Source: Nocardiopsis sinuspersici
Lineage (GTDB): Bacteria; Actinomycetota; Actinomycetes; Streptosporangiales; Streptosporangiaceae
DNA: 64,000 nt
Assembly: GCA_008638415.1 (NCBI GenBank)
Contig: VWVT01000001.1
Location: 434,001-498,000 of the forward strand
Direction of reading: 5' to 3'
Shown piece after piece: positions 39,978 through 48,842 of the stretch. The notes below the pieces were generated by a model. The model saw only the letters and a program-made list of their open reading frames with translations, searched no databases and had not been told where the DNA came from. The first letter of the stretch is position 1; each line of letters opens with the position of its first letter. The position numbers and the translations under genes are program-made.

Positions 39978-42794
39978 TCAGTTGAACATGCGGGCCAGGT
40001 CCACGCGGGACCTGATGTTGAGCTTGCGGAAGATGCCGCGCAGATGGTGTTCGACCGTGCGCGGGCTGATGAACATGTGTGCGGCCACCTCCCGGTTGGT
40101 CGCCCCTTCGGCGACCAGTCGGGCGATCTGCTGCTGTTGCGCGGTCAGCTCGCTCGTGGAGGAGGGATCGGGGCCGCGTTCGGCGGTCCCGATCGCGCGC
40201 AGCTCGGCGCGGGTCTGTCGCACCCACAGCCGTGCTCCGAAGCGCTCGAAGGTCTCCAGCGCGTTGTACAGGTGCTCACGGGCCCGCCCGGGCAGGCGGA
40301 TCCGGCGCAGGTGGGCGCCGAACAGCAGTTGGGTGCGCGCGTGCTCGACGTCGTCGTCGCCACAGGCCCGGTGCAGGGCCAGGGCGCTCTCGAAGTGGTC
40401 GGCCGCCTCCTCGCCCGTGGCCAGCAGGCCGGAGCCGCGGGCGGCCAGGGCCAGCGTGCTGGGGTTGCCCACCGACTCGGCCCAGCGCCGGTATCCGGCC
40501 AGGGACGTGTGCGCCCACTCGGTCTCGCCCATGCGGGTGGCCGCCTCCACGAAGTGCGGGGCGGTGAGCAGCCGCATGGTGGGGTGGCCGTGCCCGGGGG
40601 TGGCGTGCACCAGGGCGCGCAGCCGGAAGAACGCCTCGGCGGCGTTGCCCCGGGACAGCTCCAGGACGGCCAGCGCCCACGCGGCCAGGGCGGCGGCCAG
40701 CCCGAGGCTGTTCTCGCTCGCCTGGGCGGCGACCGCGCGGGCCCGGATACGGCAGGTGTCCACGTCGCCCTGGATGGCGGCGATCATCGCCAGCGAGGCC
40801 AGGTGCTGGGTGGCCCAGACGGTCTGGCCGCTCTCCCGGGAGACCCGCAGGCCGGTGAGCGCGGTCCCCGCGGCCGAGGGGAAGCGCCCGCTCCAGAACT
40901 CGGAGAAGACCAGGAAGCCCAGCGCGGCGGGCATGGTGGCCTGCTCGCCCCGGAGGCGGCCGAGCTCGACCGCGCGGGAGGTCGCCGACCGCACGAAGGG
41001 CGCGTCGCCCAGGCGCAGTCCGCTGACGCCCGCCCAGATCAGCTCGGAGGGCTTGGCGATCTCGGCCAGCCCGGTGGCCTCGCGCAGCAGGGGGGTGGAG
41101 CCGGGGTAGTCGCCCCTGAAGGAGATGGCGCACCCCTCCAGGAAGGAGGCGACCATGCGCATGGGCTTCGGGTCGTCCGGGCGGACCAGGGGGAGCGCGA
41201 TCTCGGCGGCGCGGCCGTGGAGGGCCGCGTCCCCGGCCAGGGAGGCGGAGTCGGCCGAGCGCACCAGGGCGCGCAGTGCCAGGGAGCGGTCGTGCGGGAC
41301 GAGTTCCTTGCCGACGGTGAGCAGGCGCTCCGCGACGTCCAGGGCGTTTCCGCCGCGCATGGCGAGCTGGGCGTCGATGTAGTCGGCGGTCACGCGGCGC
41401 CGGTCGGACACGGCGAGGGGCCGCGCCCTGGCCAGCAGGCGGGAGGCGCGGTCGGAGTTCCCGGCCATGTAGGCCTCGTAGGAGGCGGTGGTCAGGCGGC
41501 ACGCGCGCTCGTCGGAGTCGGGCGAGAGGTCGGCCGCGCGCTCGAAGGCGTGGGAGGCGCTGAGGCGGCCCGAGAGCCTCCGGGCGCGGTGGGCGGCCTC
41601 GGACACCGTGTCGGCGAGCGCGGCGTCGGGGGTGCTGGTGCCCGCGGCGGCGTGGCGGGCGAACTCCACGGGCGAGAGCTCGGGGTCGCACACTCCGGCC
41701 AGGGCGTGGTGGGCCGCGCGCAGCCGCCCGGCGGGAGCGTCCTGGGCGATGGCCTCGCGCGTCAGGGGGTCCGTGAAGACGACGGTGTCGCCCTCCACAC
41801 GCACCAGGCCGCGCTCCTCGGCGGGTTCGAGTGCGCCGACGGTCGCCTCGGGTTCCCCGGAGGCCTCCAGCAGCATGTGGAGGCGGGAGGTCTCGTTGAG
41901 CGAGGTGAGCAGGAGGAGGTGGCGGGTCTGTTCCGGCAGCTCGTGGTAGGGGACCAGGAACCCGGCGCGCAGGCGGCCGGGCAGGCGCGGCGGCTCGGGG
42001 AGGGGCTCCTCGCCCAGGAGCTGGGCACGGGACAGCCCTCGCAGGAAGCCGAGGACGGCGGCGGGGTTGCCGTGGGCGGCGCGGACCAGGGCCGAGCGCA
42101 CGGCGGCGGGGAGGGTGAACGGCGCCCTGTCGGTGAGGATGTCGTGTATCGCCCGCTCCTCCAGGGGCGGGAGGAGGTGCTCGGCGATACCGGGGACGAG
42201 CGCGTCGGGCGTGGGTTCGGCGGCGGTCTCGGGCAGTCGGGACCCGGAGGGCTTGCCGTGGCCCTCGCACGCGGTGAACACGACGGCGACGGGGGTCCCG
42301 CCGAGGCGGCGCGCGGTGAAGGAGAGCGCGTCCAGGGAGGGGGCGTCGAGCCGGTCGGCGTCGTCCACGCACAGCAGCAGGGGCCGGCCGAGGTCGGCGG
42401 CGGTGCGGGAGAGCAGTTCGAGCAGCCCGGTGTAGAGGGCGAGGCGGTCGGCGTCGGCGACGGTGCCCCGGGTGAGGGCGTCGCGCAGCGGACCGCACCA
42501 GGGGTCGGGGAGCCGGTCGGCCACGTCCGCGAGGGGGTGCAGGAGTCGCTGGAGTCCGGCGAAGGGCAGATCCGCCTCGTCGTCGATCCCACTCGCGTGG
42601 AGCACGGTGAAATCGCCTGCGGACACACGGGTGTCGTCCAGGAGGGCGGTCTTGCCCCGCCCGGGGCCGCCGGAGACGAGCAGGGACGCGCCTTGGCGGG
42701 CCCTCGCCCGGTCCAGGACGTCGGTGAGGACCCGCTGCTCCGTGTCACGACCTCGGAGGCGGACTCTGGGGGGTTCCGTGTTCCTGCCAGTCAC
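39978..42794 (-). CDS. LAL-type LuxR family transcriptional regulator
   Basis: 938 residues from the GTG at 42794, the last good start before VTGRNTEPPRVRLRGRD. This is the large ATP-binding LuxR class: Walker A GGPGRGKT at 42-49, Walker B LLLCVDDADRLD near 140, a long helical TPR-like middle, and the C-terminal LuxR helix-turn-helix (LTAQQQQIARLVAEGATNRE, then HMFISPRTVEHHL, last ~55 residues). Such regulators switch on pathways for secondary metabolism or sugar use upon ligand/ATP binding. Being directly upstream of the liv operon on the same strand, it may control it. Confidence 0.9.
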   Translation of the reverse strand: MTGRNTEPPRVRLRGRDTEQRVLTDVLDRARARQGASLLVSGGPGRGKTALLDDTRVSAGDFTVLHASGIDDEADLPFAGLQRLLHPLADVADRLPDPWCGPLRDALTRGTVADADRLALYTGLLELLSRTAADLGRPLLLCVDDADRLDAPSLDALSFTARRLGGTPVAVVFTACEGHGKPSGSRLPETAAEPTPDALVPGIAEHLLPPLEERAIHDILTDRAPFTLPAAVRSALVRAAHGNPAAVLGFLRGLSRAQLLGEEPLPEPPRLPGRLRAGFLVPYHELPEQTRHLLLLTSLNETSRLHMLLEASGEPEATVGALEPAEERGLVRVEGDTVVFTDPLTREAIAQDAPAGRLRAAHHALAGVCDPELSPVEFARHAAAGTSTPDAALADTVSEAAHRARRLSGRLSASHAFERAADLSPDSDERACRLTTASYEAYMAGNSDRASRLLARARPLAVSDRRRVTADYIDAQLAMRGGNALDVAERLLTVGKELVPHDRSLALRALVRSADSASLAGDAALHGRAAEIALPLVRPDDPKPMRMVASFLEGCAISFRGDYPGSTPLLREATGLAEIAKPSELIWAGVSGLRLGDAPFVRSATSRAVELGRLRGEQATMPAALGFLVFSEFWSGRFPSAAGTALTGLRVSRESGQTVWATQHLASLAMIAAIQGDVDTCRIRARAVAAQASENSLGLAAALAAWALAVLELSRGNAAEAFFRLRALVHATPGHGHPTMRLLTAPHFVEAATRMGETEWAHTSLAGYRRWAESVGNPSTLALAARGSGLLATGEEAADHFESALALHRACGDDDVEHARTQLLFGAHLRRIRLPGRAREHLYNALETFERFGARLWVRQTRAELRAIGTAERGPDPSSTSELTAQQQQIARLVAEGATNREVAAHMFISPRTVEHHLRGIFRKLNIRSRVDLARMFN

Positions 42795-43229
42795 CTGCTC
42801 ACATTCGCACAGCGAGTCCTCGTAGCGGCAGGTGTGAGCAGGGACACTGGTGGTTTCACGGATACCCGCACGGAGTCGCACGGATCCGTTCGGACGCGTC
42901 CCCCAGGGGGTACGCCGGGGGTACGCGGAACATGTGCCCGGACGCGGAATCCCGGTGCCCACCTGCGCTTCCCGCGCCCGGGAGAGTGATGGGGGTCACG
43001 CCGGAGGGGGTTCGCGGACCCGCCGCCGGGCCGCCGCGGCCCCGGAGGTCGGTTATCAAGTCGCAACGTGCGCGCAACAACACACCCGCGATACCGACAA
43101 ACAGGACAAAAGAGCACATAGATATCTTTTTGTCTTCTTCAGAACACTGTCGAAACCGCGTTCCCGGGGGACATCCAGTCCGATGGCACCTCGGGGAGGG
43201 TATCCCGACCGCAGGAGGGACCGACGCCC
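42795..43229. other. Divergent intergenic region with AT-rich core
   Basis: About 435 bp between the regulator (minus) and the YbdK gene (plus). Positions 43075-43160 are AT-rich (ACAAACAGGACAAAAGAG, then ATAGATATCTTTTTG). Both promoters probably lie here. No gene is supported. Confidence 0.5.
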
Positions 43230-44420
43230 ATGGAGCAGCACTCCACGGCAGCGGGGAACCGCTCCACGACGGCACACGGGGGGCGTCCGGCGTCCGCCGA
43301 CACCCGTGCCGGGAACCGTACGGCACCGCCCACGTTCGGTGTCGAGGAGGAGTTCTTCGTCGTCGACCCCCGCACCCGGGGCATCCTGTCCCGGGGATCC
43401 GAGGTGCTCGCCGACGCCCGGCTGGCGGACGGCCGTCCGACCGGGGAGTTCAGCCGCGCGCAGGTGGAGGCCAACACCCCCGTGTGCGACGGGGCCGGCG
43501 AGGCCCTGCGCTCCCTGCGCGCGGCCCGCGAGGAGTTCGGCCGCTCCGCCGGTGCGGCCGGCCTCTCCGTCGTCGCCTCCGGCACCCCGGTCCTGGGCGA
43601 TCCCGCCTCCGCGCTGGTGAGCGAGGACCGCCGCTACACCAGGATCGCCGCGCACGTGGGCGCCCTGCGGGAGGCGCTCGTCGTGTGCGGCTGCCACGTG
43701 CACGTGGGCATCCCGGACCGGGAGACCGCCGTGGCGGTGAGCGACCACCTGCGCCGGTGGCTGCCGTTCCTGCTGGCTGTGTCGGCGAACTCGCCCTTCC
43801 ACGCCGGACGCGACACCGGGTACGCCAGTTGGCGGACGGTCACGTGGAACCGCCTGCCCTCCGCCGGGCCGCCCCCTCTGCTGCGCTCCCCGGCCGAGCA
43901 CGACCGGATCGTGCGGGCCCTCGCCGACACCGGGGCGATCCTGGACCAGCACATGGTCTACTGGGACATCCGCCCCTCCGACCACCTGCCCACGCTGGAG
44001 ATCCGGGTGGGCGACGTGGCCGCCACCGCGGAGGAGGCGCTGCTGCTCGCCTGCCTCACCCGCGGCCTGGCCGCCGGCGCGCTCACCGACGTCCACCGCG
44101 GTGTCCCCGCTCCGGACATCCCCGACCACGCGCTGCGCGCCGCCGTGTGGCGGGCCGCCCGGGACGGGCTGGAGGGCGTGGTGCCCGACCCGCTGACCGG
44201 CGAGGCGCTGCCGGGGGCGTCGGCCGCCGACCGGCTGCTGCACGCCGCGCTCCCCGGGCTGCTCACCAACGGCGACGCCGACCTGACCGCCTCACTGCTG
44301 GACCGCGTACGCGTGTCCGGAACGGGCGCGGCGCGCCAGCGCGCCGTCCACGCCCGCCGGGGCAGCCTGGCCGACGTGGTGGACCACCTCGTCGCCGAGA
44401 CCCGTGAGGGCCTGGCCTGA
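43230..44420 (+). CDS. YbdK-family carboxylate-amine ligase (glutamate-cysteine ligase type 2)
   Basis: 396 residues. FGVEEEFFVVDPRTRG marks the ATP-grasp-like GCS2 family; further blocks are VEANTPVCD, CGCHVHVGIPD (metal/ATP site His) and HMVYWDIRPSDHLPTLEIRV. Family enzymes join an amino group to the gamma-carboxylate of glutamate, as in ergothioneine or mycothiol-related routes, with weak gamma-glutamylcysteine activity. An N-terminal 35-residue Ser/Thr/Arg extension is disordered. ATG with AGGAGGGACC upstream. Convergent with the PfkB gene across a strong hairpin. Confidence 0.88.
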   Translation: MEQHSTAAGNRSTTAHGGRPASADTRAGNRTAPPTFGVEEEFFVVDPRTRGILSRGSEVLADARLADGRPTGEFSRAQVEANTPVCDGAGEALRSLRAAREEFGRSAGAAGLSVVASGTPVLGDPASALVSEDRRYTRIAAHVGALREALVVCGCHVHVGIPDRETAVAVSDHLRRWLPFLLAVSANSPFHAGRDTGYASWRTVTWNRLPSAGPPPLLRSPAEHDRIVRALADTGAILDQHMVYWDIRPSDHLPTLEIRVGDVAATAEEALLLACLTRGLAAGALTDVHRGVPAPDIPDHALRAAVWRAARDGLEGVVPDPLTGEALPGASAADRLLHAALPGLLTNGDADLTASLLDRVRVSGTGAARQRAVHARRGSLADVVDHLVAETREGLA

Positions 44421-44452
44421 GGCGGCACCCGTGTCCGGCCCCGACCGGCGAG

Positions 44453-44505
44453 GTCCCGTACCCGTGGCGGGGCCGGGCGCCGGAGACCGCGACGGGTACG
44501 GGGAC
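44453..44505. terminator. Bidirectional terminator
   Basis: Arms GTCCCGTACCCGTGGCGG (44453-44470) and its near-complement at 44487-44505 form about 17 pairs with one bulge and one mismatch, between the convergent YbdK and PfkB genes. Confidence 0.7.
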
Positions 44506-44552
44506 ATCGCGGGAGGCCTCTGCCCACACCGGCGGCGGTTCCGGCCGGTCCG

Positions 44553-45593
44553 CTAACGCTCCACGAGCTCCTCCGGCTCCTCGCCTCGGCCCGCGAGCTC
44601 GTCCATGGTGGGCGGGTCCGCGCCCTCCCGGGTCACCGTGACCGCGGCGACGGAGACCGCGAACCCCAGCAGGTCCTCCAGGGCGGCCTCGTCCAGCCCG
44701 GCCAGCCGCGCCCGGGGCTCCTCCCCCAGCAGGCCGTGGCGGTCCAGCCAGTTCAGCAGTGCGCCCATGAAGGAGTCGCCCGCGCCCACGGTGTCGGCCA
44801 CCTCGGCCCGGGGCGCGGCCACCGACACCTCCGTGCCGTGGGAGACCGCGAGGGCTCCGTCACCGCCCATGGTCACCACCACCAGCGCCGGGCCCAGCGC
44901 GGCGACGGCGTGGGCCGCCCGCACCGGGGACAGGTCCGGGTAGAGGAACGCCAGGTCCTCGTCGCTCGCCTTCACCAGGTGCGCCTGCGCGGCGTGCCGC
45001 AGGGCCAGCGAGCGGGCGTTCCCCGGATCGCCGATGACGCCCTGGCGGATGTTGGGGTCCAGGGTGAGCGTCACCCGTCCGCGCCCGTGCTCACGGCGCA
45101 GCAGCGCCTCGATCATGGTGGCGCCGGGCTCCCGGAACAGCGCTATCGACGCGGCGTGCACCGCGCGCACCCCCGGCTCCAGCTCCTCGGGCAGCTCCCC
45201 CGGGCGCCAGCGCCAGTCGGCGGCGTCGTCCATGCGGAAGTCGTAGCGGGCCGACCCGTCCGGGCCGAGCGTGGCCATGGCGAGCGCCGTCGGCTCCTCC
45301 GCGGCGATCAGCCCCGAGGGGTCCAGGCCCTCGCCGAGCAGGCGCTCGCGGATCAGGTCGCCGAAGCCGTCCGCGCCGATGCGCGCGAGCAGGCGGGTGG
45401 GGGTACCCAGCCGGGCCGCCGCGACGGCCGTGTTGGCCGGGCCGCCGCCGGGCGCCGCCCGCAGCACGTCGGCGCCGTGCGCGGTCGGCAGCAGGTCCAT
45501 GACGTTCTCGCCGATCACGACCAGCCGCGGGTCCCCTCCCCCGGCCCGCTCCCTCGCGGGGGCCTGGATGTCCTGTGTGTTCTGGGTGGTCAC
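44553..45593 (-). CDS. PfkB-family carbohydrate kinase (probable fructokinase)
   Basis: 346 residues from the GTG at 45593, which overlaps the stop of the epimerase gene (GTGA) and has GGAGGGG upstream. PfkB signature 1 is in APGGGPANTAVAAARLG, signature 2 is DTVGAGDSFMGALL, with the catalytic Asp in GAGD. It should phosphorylate a sugar at a terminal hydroxyl using ATP. Coupling to a mannose/lyxose isomerase-type gene suggests fructose as substrate, which would feed the isomerase product to glycolysis; this is inference. The C-terminus is acidic. Confidence 0.88.
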   Translation of the reverse strand: MTTQNTQDIQAPARERAGGGDPRLVVIGENVMDLLPTAHGADVLRAAPGGGPANTAVAAARLGTPTRLLARIGADGFGDLIRERLLGEGLDPSGLIAAEEPTALAMATLGPDGSARYDFRMDDAADWRWRPGELPEELEPGVRAVHAASIALFREPGATMIEALLRREHGRGRVTLTLDPNIRQGVIGDPGNARSLALRHAAQAHLVKASDEDLAFLYPDLSPVRAAHAVAALGPALVVVTMGGDGALAVSHGTEVSVAAPRAEVADTVGAGDSFMGALLNWLDRHGLLGEEPRARLAGLDEAALEDLLGFAVSVAAVTVTREGADPPTMDELAGRGEEPEELVER

Positions 45594-46870
45594 GCGTCCC
45601 CTCCGGGGGTGTGTTCCGACGCGGGCGCCAGCGCGGCCGCGATGGAGGTCGACAGTTCGACCTGGGGCAGGAGCACCGCCTGGTAGGCGTGGTAGACGTC
45701 CGGCTTGCCCGACCACACGCCTCCGGCGGGCCGGTTGCCGGGGTCCAGCTCGTGGTGCCAGCTACCGTGCTCGCGGTCCACGTGGTGGCGGTCGGCGTAG
45801 GCCCACCAGCGGTCGTACAGGTCGGCGTAGGAGGGCTCCCCCGTGTGCTCGCCCAGCGCCCGGGCGGCCATGGTGGCCTCGGCCACCACCCAGTGCATGC
45901 GCTGGCGCACGACCGGGCGGTCCTCCCAGTCGAGGGTGTAGACGAACCCGTCGGCGCCGTCGACGGCCCAGCCCCGGCGGACCGCGCCGGCGAACAGCGA
46001 CTCGGCGTCGGTGCGCAGCCAGGCGGGAACGGGCTCCCCGGCCCGGGTGAGCGCGATCTCCAGGTGGACCAGGAGCCGCGCCCATTCGAGCAGGTGGCCG
46101 GTGGTGCTGCCGAAGGGCCGGAAGGGGTGGTCGGGCTGGTCGCGGTTGTAGTCCGGGACCGGCTCCCAGCGGGGGGTGAAGTGCTCGGGCAGGCGCCAGT
46201 CGTGCTCGGCGGCCACCCCGTGGATCAGCCGTTCGGCGATGGAGAGCGCGCGCCGGGTCCACAGGGTGTCACCGGTGGCGTCGGCGGCGGCGAGGAAGGC
46301 CTCCACCGCGTGCATGTTGCTGTTGGCGCCCCGGTACTCCTCGGTGGCGGTCCACCGGCCGTCCCAGCTCTCCCGGAGCGCACCGGCGGACTCCTCCCAG
46401 AAGCGGGTGTCCACGACGCGCAGCGCCTCGTCGAGCAGCTCACGGGCTCCGGGACGCCCGGCGGCGGTGGCGGTGGAGGCGGCCAGGACCACGAACGCGT
46501 GCTCGTAGGCGGACTTGCGCGGGAGTTCATGGGAGCGCTCCCGTAGCGTGTCCGGACCGGACGCCGCGGGTACCTGGTCGAACCATCCGCCCGCCGCGGT
46601 GTCGTGCAGGGGCCCCTCCGCCAGGGCCGCGACACCGTGGTCGGCCAACCGTCCGGCCTCGGCCGAGCCCCGCAGGTGCGCGAGGGAGAACACGTGCGTC
46701 ATCCGCGCGGTGATCCAGGCGGCGACGGGCCGGTCCTCCACCCGTCCGTCCGCGTCGAGCCACCCGAAGCCGTCGGAGACCGCGGACCCCGCGGCGAAAC
46801 CGCACAGGCGCCGCTCCTCCGCACGCAGCCACTCGGGGCTCCCCGGGACCGGGTGTGTCGATGCTGTCAA
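45590..46870 (-). CDS. AGE-family sugar isomerase/epimerase
   Basis: 426 residues from the TTG at 46870, with GAGGAGGCAG upstream. It is an (alpha/alpha)6 barrel of the N-acylglucosamine 2-epimerase family: AAWITARMTHVFSLAHLRG, KSAYEHAFVVLAAS, SNMHAVEAFLAAAD, PFGSTTGHLLEWARLLV, and RMHWVVAEA with the catalytic His pattern. The proteins closest in pattern include mannose isomerases of Thermobifida type and sulfoquinovose isomerase YihS. The partner is a PfkB kinase, so aldose to ketose conversion before phosphorylation is the simplest role. Sulfoquinovose use is an alternative, but no sulfolactaldehyde-pathway genes are nearby. Confidence 0.85.
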   Translation of the reverse strand: MTASTHPVPGSPEWLRAEERRLCGFAAGSAVSDGFGWLDADGRVEDRPVAAWITARMTHVFSLAHLRGSAEAGRLADHGVAALAEGPLHDTAAGGWFDQVPAASGPDTLRERSHELPRKSAYEHAFVVLAASTATAAGRPGARELLDEALRVVDTRFWEESAGALRESWDGRWTATEEYRGANSNMHAVEAFLAAADATGDTLWTRRALSIAERLIHGVAAEHDWRLPEHFTPRWEPVPDYNRDQPDHPFRPFGSTTGHLLEWARLLVHLEIALTRAGEPVPAWLRTDAESLFAGAVRRGWAVDGADGFVYTLDWEDRPVVRQRMHWVVAEATMAARALGEHTGEPSYADLYDRWWAYADRHHVDREHGSWHHELDPGNRPAGGVWSGKPDVYHAYQAVLLPQVELSTSIAAALAPASEHTPGGDA

Positions 46871-47085
46871 TCCACTGCCTCCTCAGGGCGTCGGTTCGCG
46901 GGACCACGCTATCCCGCCGTCTCGACACGGCGGTAGACCGGGGACCCGGATCGGCGCGGCACCCGCCACCAGCGGAGTCGAGCGCTTCGGGCCCGGACGG
47001 GACGGCCCCGAAAACCGGATGCGCCGGAGACCCCCCTCTGCCAGAGTCACTCCCTCCCGACCACGTCACAGGCAGGAGAGCCGTC

Positions 47086-47922
47086 ATGACCCACTCCCAC
47101 CCCGCGGCGCGCCCCGGGGAGGACGACCTGTCCCGCGACCCGCTTCCGCTGCGCGGCCGGACCGCCCTGGTCACCGGGGCCAGCAGGCGCGGCGGTATCG
47201 GCTACGCCGTCGCCCGCCGCCTCGCCGCCCACGGCGCCTCCGTGATGCTCCACCACCACCGGCCGCACGACGAGGAGATGCCCTGGGGCGGCGACGACCT
47301 CGGCGAGGTGATCGACGGTGTGCGCGCGGTACTGGGTGACCCGGGGGCCCGTGTGGCCGACGTCGGCGCGGACATGGCCGATCCCGGGTCGCCCGCCCGG
47401 GTCGTCGGGGCGGCCGTCGCCGAGTTCGGCCGCCTCGACGTCCTGGTGGCCAACCACGCGCGCAACGGCGGGGACGCGTCACTCGCCGAGGTGACCCCGG
47501 ACATGCTCGACGGACACTGGGCGGTCGACGCCCGCGCGCCCATCCTGCTGGCCCAGGCCTTCGCCGCCCGGCACGACGGACGCCCCGGCGGCCGGGTGCT
47601 GTTCATGACCTCCGGGCAGATCCACGGCGCGATGCCCGGCGAGGTGGCGTACGCGTCGGCCAAGGCGGTCCTGGCCCAGATCACCCCGACCATCGCCGCC
47701 GAGCTGGGCCCGCGCGGCATCACCGTGAACGCCGTCGACCCCGGTCCCGTGCAGACCGGCTACATCGACGACGAGCTCCTGGGCCACGTCCTGCCCCGCT
47801 TCCCGGCGGGACGGGTGGGCGTGCCGGCCGATCCGGCCAGACTGCTGGTGTGGCTGGCCACCGACGAGGCCGAGTGGGTCACCGGCCAGGTGATCAGCTC
47901 CGACGGCGGCTTCAGCTGCTGA
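47086..47922 (+). CDS. SDR family oxidoreductase (FabG-like)
   Basis: 278 residues. Cofactor motif TGASRRGGIG near 30-39 (one residue longer than usual), Ser176 (MTSGQIHG), and Tyr189-x3-Lys193 (YASAK); NAG is NHA. The end (VPADPARLLVWLATDEAEWVT, then GQVISSDGGFS) is typical of FabG-like reductases. Substrate unknown. ATG at 47086 with CAGGAGAG upstream. Divergent from the epimerase-kinase operon. Confidence 0.88.
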   Translation: MTHSHPAARPGEDDLSRDPLPLRGRTALVTGASRRGGIGYAVARRLAAHGASVMLHHHRPHDEEMPWGGDDLGEVIDGVRAVLGDPGARVADVGADMADPGSPARVVGAAVAEFGRLDVLVANHARNGGDASLAEVTPDMLDGHWAVDARAPILLAQAFAARHDGRPGGRVLFMTSGQIHGAMPGEVAYASAKAVLAQITPTIAAELGPRGITVNAVDPGPVQTGYIDDELLGHVLPRFPAGRVGVPADPARLLVWLATDEAEWVTGQVISSDGGFSC

Positions 47923-47971
47923 CGGACCGTCCGGGGCAGGTGCGGGGCCGGGTCCGGAACCCGGGTCGGGA

Positions 47972-48832
47972 TCAGGTCCCGGACTCCGTGCGCCGGGCCC
48001 TCCCCGCCGCGTTGCGCGCGGCGGCCCTGGGGCTGCCCAGGTCGGCGGCGCGGCAGGTCCACCGGATGTGCTCGGCGGCCGTGACCGGATCGTCCGCCAT
48101 GGGGATGTGCCCGCTGCCGATCAGCGAGACCATGCGCGCGTTGGGCACCCGGCGGTGGGCGTGCGCGGCGCTGGACGGCAGCAGCGTCCGGTCGCGGTCG
48201 CCCCAGGCGATGGTGACCGGGCACCCGATCGGCCGGGCGGTGAACTCGTACTCGGCGATACGCGACACCATCCGGATGAAGGGCGAGCCCTTCCGCAGTC
48301 CCCGGACGCTGAACCGGGTGGCCTTGGCCGTGGGCGACCTGGGGTCGCCGCGCAGCGCGGTCCGCGCGAGGGCCCTGGCCGGCGCGGTGTCGGCGAGGCG
48401 TTCCTTGACCGGCATCGGGACACGTGTGGCGAGCCGGGAGAGGCCGCCGACCGCGCGCATCCCGAGCTTGGCGACGTCGTCGGAGAACCCGGCCGGGGAG
48501 AACACCGTCACCGACGCGGCCAGGCCCCGCACGCCCAGTTCCAGGGCGATCGACCCGCCGAGCGAGTTGCCGGCCAGGTGCGGCCGGTCCAGTCCGTGCA
48601 GCTCGCAGAACGCGTGGATGTCGTCGGTCAGGCTGTACACGTCGTAGGGCTCGTCGGGGGCGGGTGCCGGGGTGGCGCCGAATCCGGGCAGGTCCACGCA
48701 GACGACGCGGTAGTCCGCCGCGAGCCGGTCCACCACGGCGGTCCAGCTCTGGCGCCGGTCACCGAGGCCGTGGAGGAGGACCAGAGGGCGGCCGCTCCCC
48801 CGCTCTTCGAAGGCGATACGTTTCGGGTCCAT
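47972..48832 (-). CDS. alpha/beta hydrolase
   Basis: 286 residues. Oxyanion motif LLHGLGDRR near 20-27, nucleophile elbow GNSLGG with Ser90, candidate acid Asp in GDRDRTLLP, and base His in GSGHIPMADDP. No signal peptide; probably cytosolic. The C-terminal 25 residues are Arg/Ala-rich. Its ATG at 48832 lies 10 bp after the stop of the acyltransferase gene on the same strand, so the two probably share a transcript. Confidence 0.88.
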   Translation of the reverse strand: MDPKRIAFEERGSGRPLVLLHGLGDRRQSWTAVVDRLAADYRVVCVDLPGFGATPAPAPDEPYDVYSLTDDIHAFCELHGLDRPHLAGNSLGGSIALELGVRGLAASVTVFSPAGFSDDVAKLGMRAVGGLSRLATRVPMPVKERLADTAPARALARTALRGDPRSPTAKATRFSVRGLRKGSPFIRMVSRIAEYEFTARPIGCPVTIAWGDRDRTLLPSSAAHAHRRVPNARMVSLIGSGHIPMADDPVTAAEHIRWTCRAADLGSPRAAARNAAGRARRTESGT

Positions 48833-48842
48833 AGTGCCTGGT

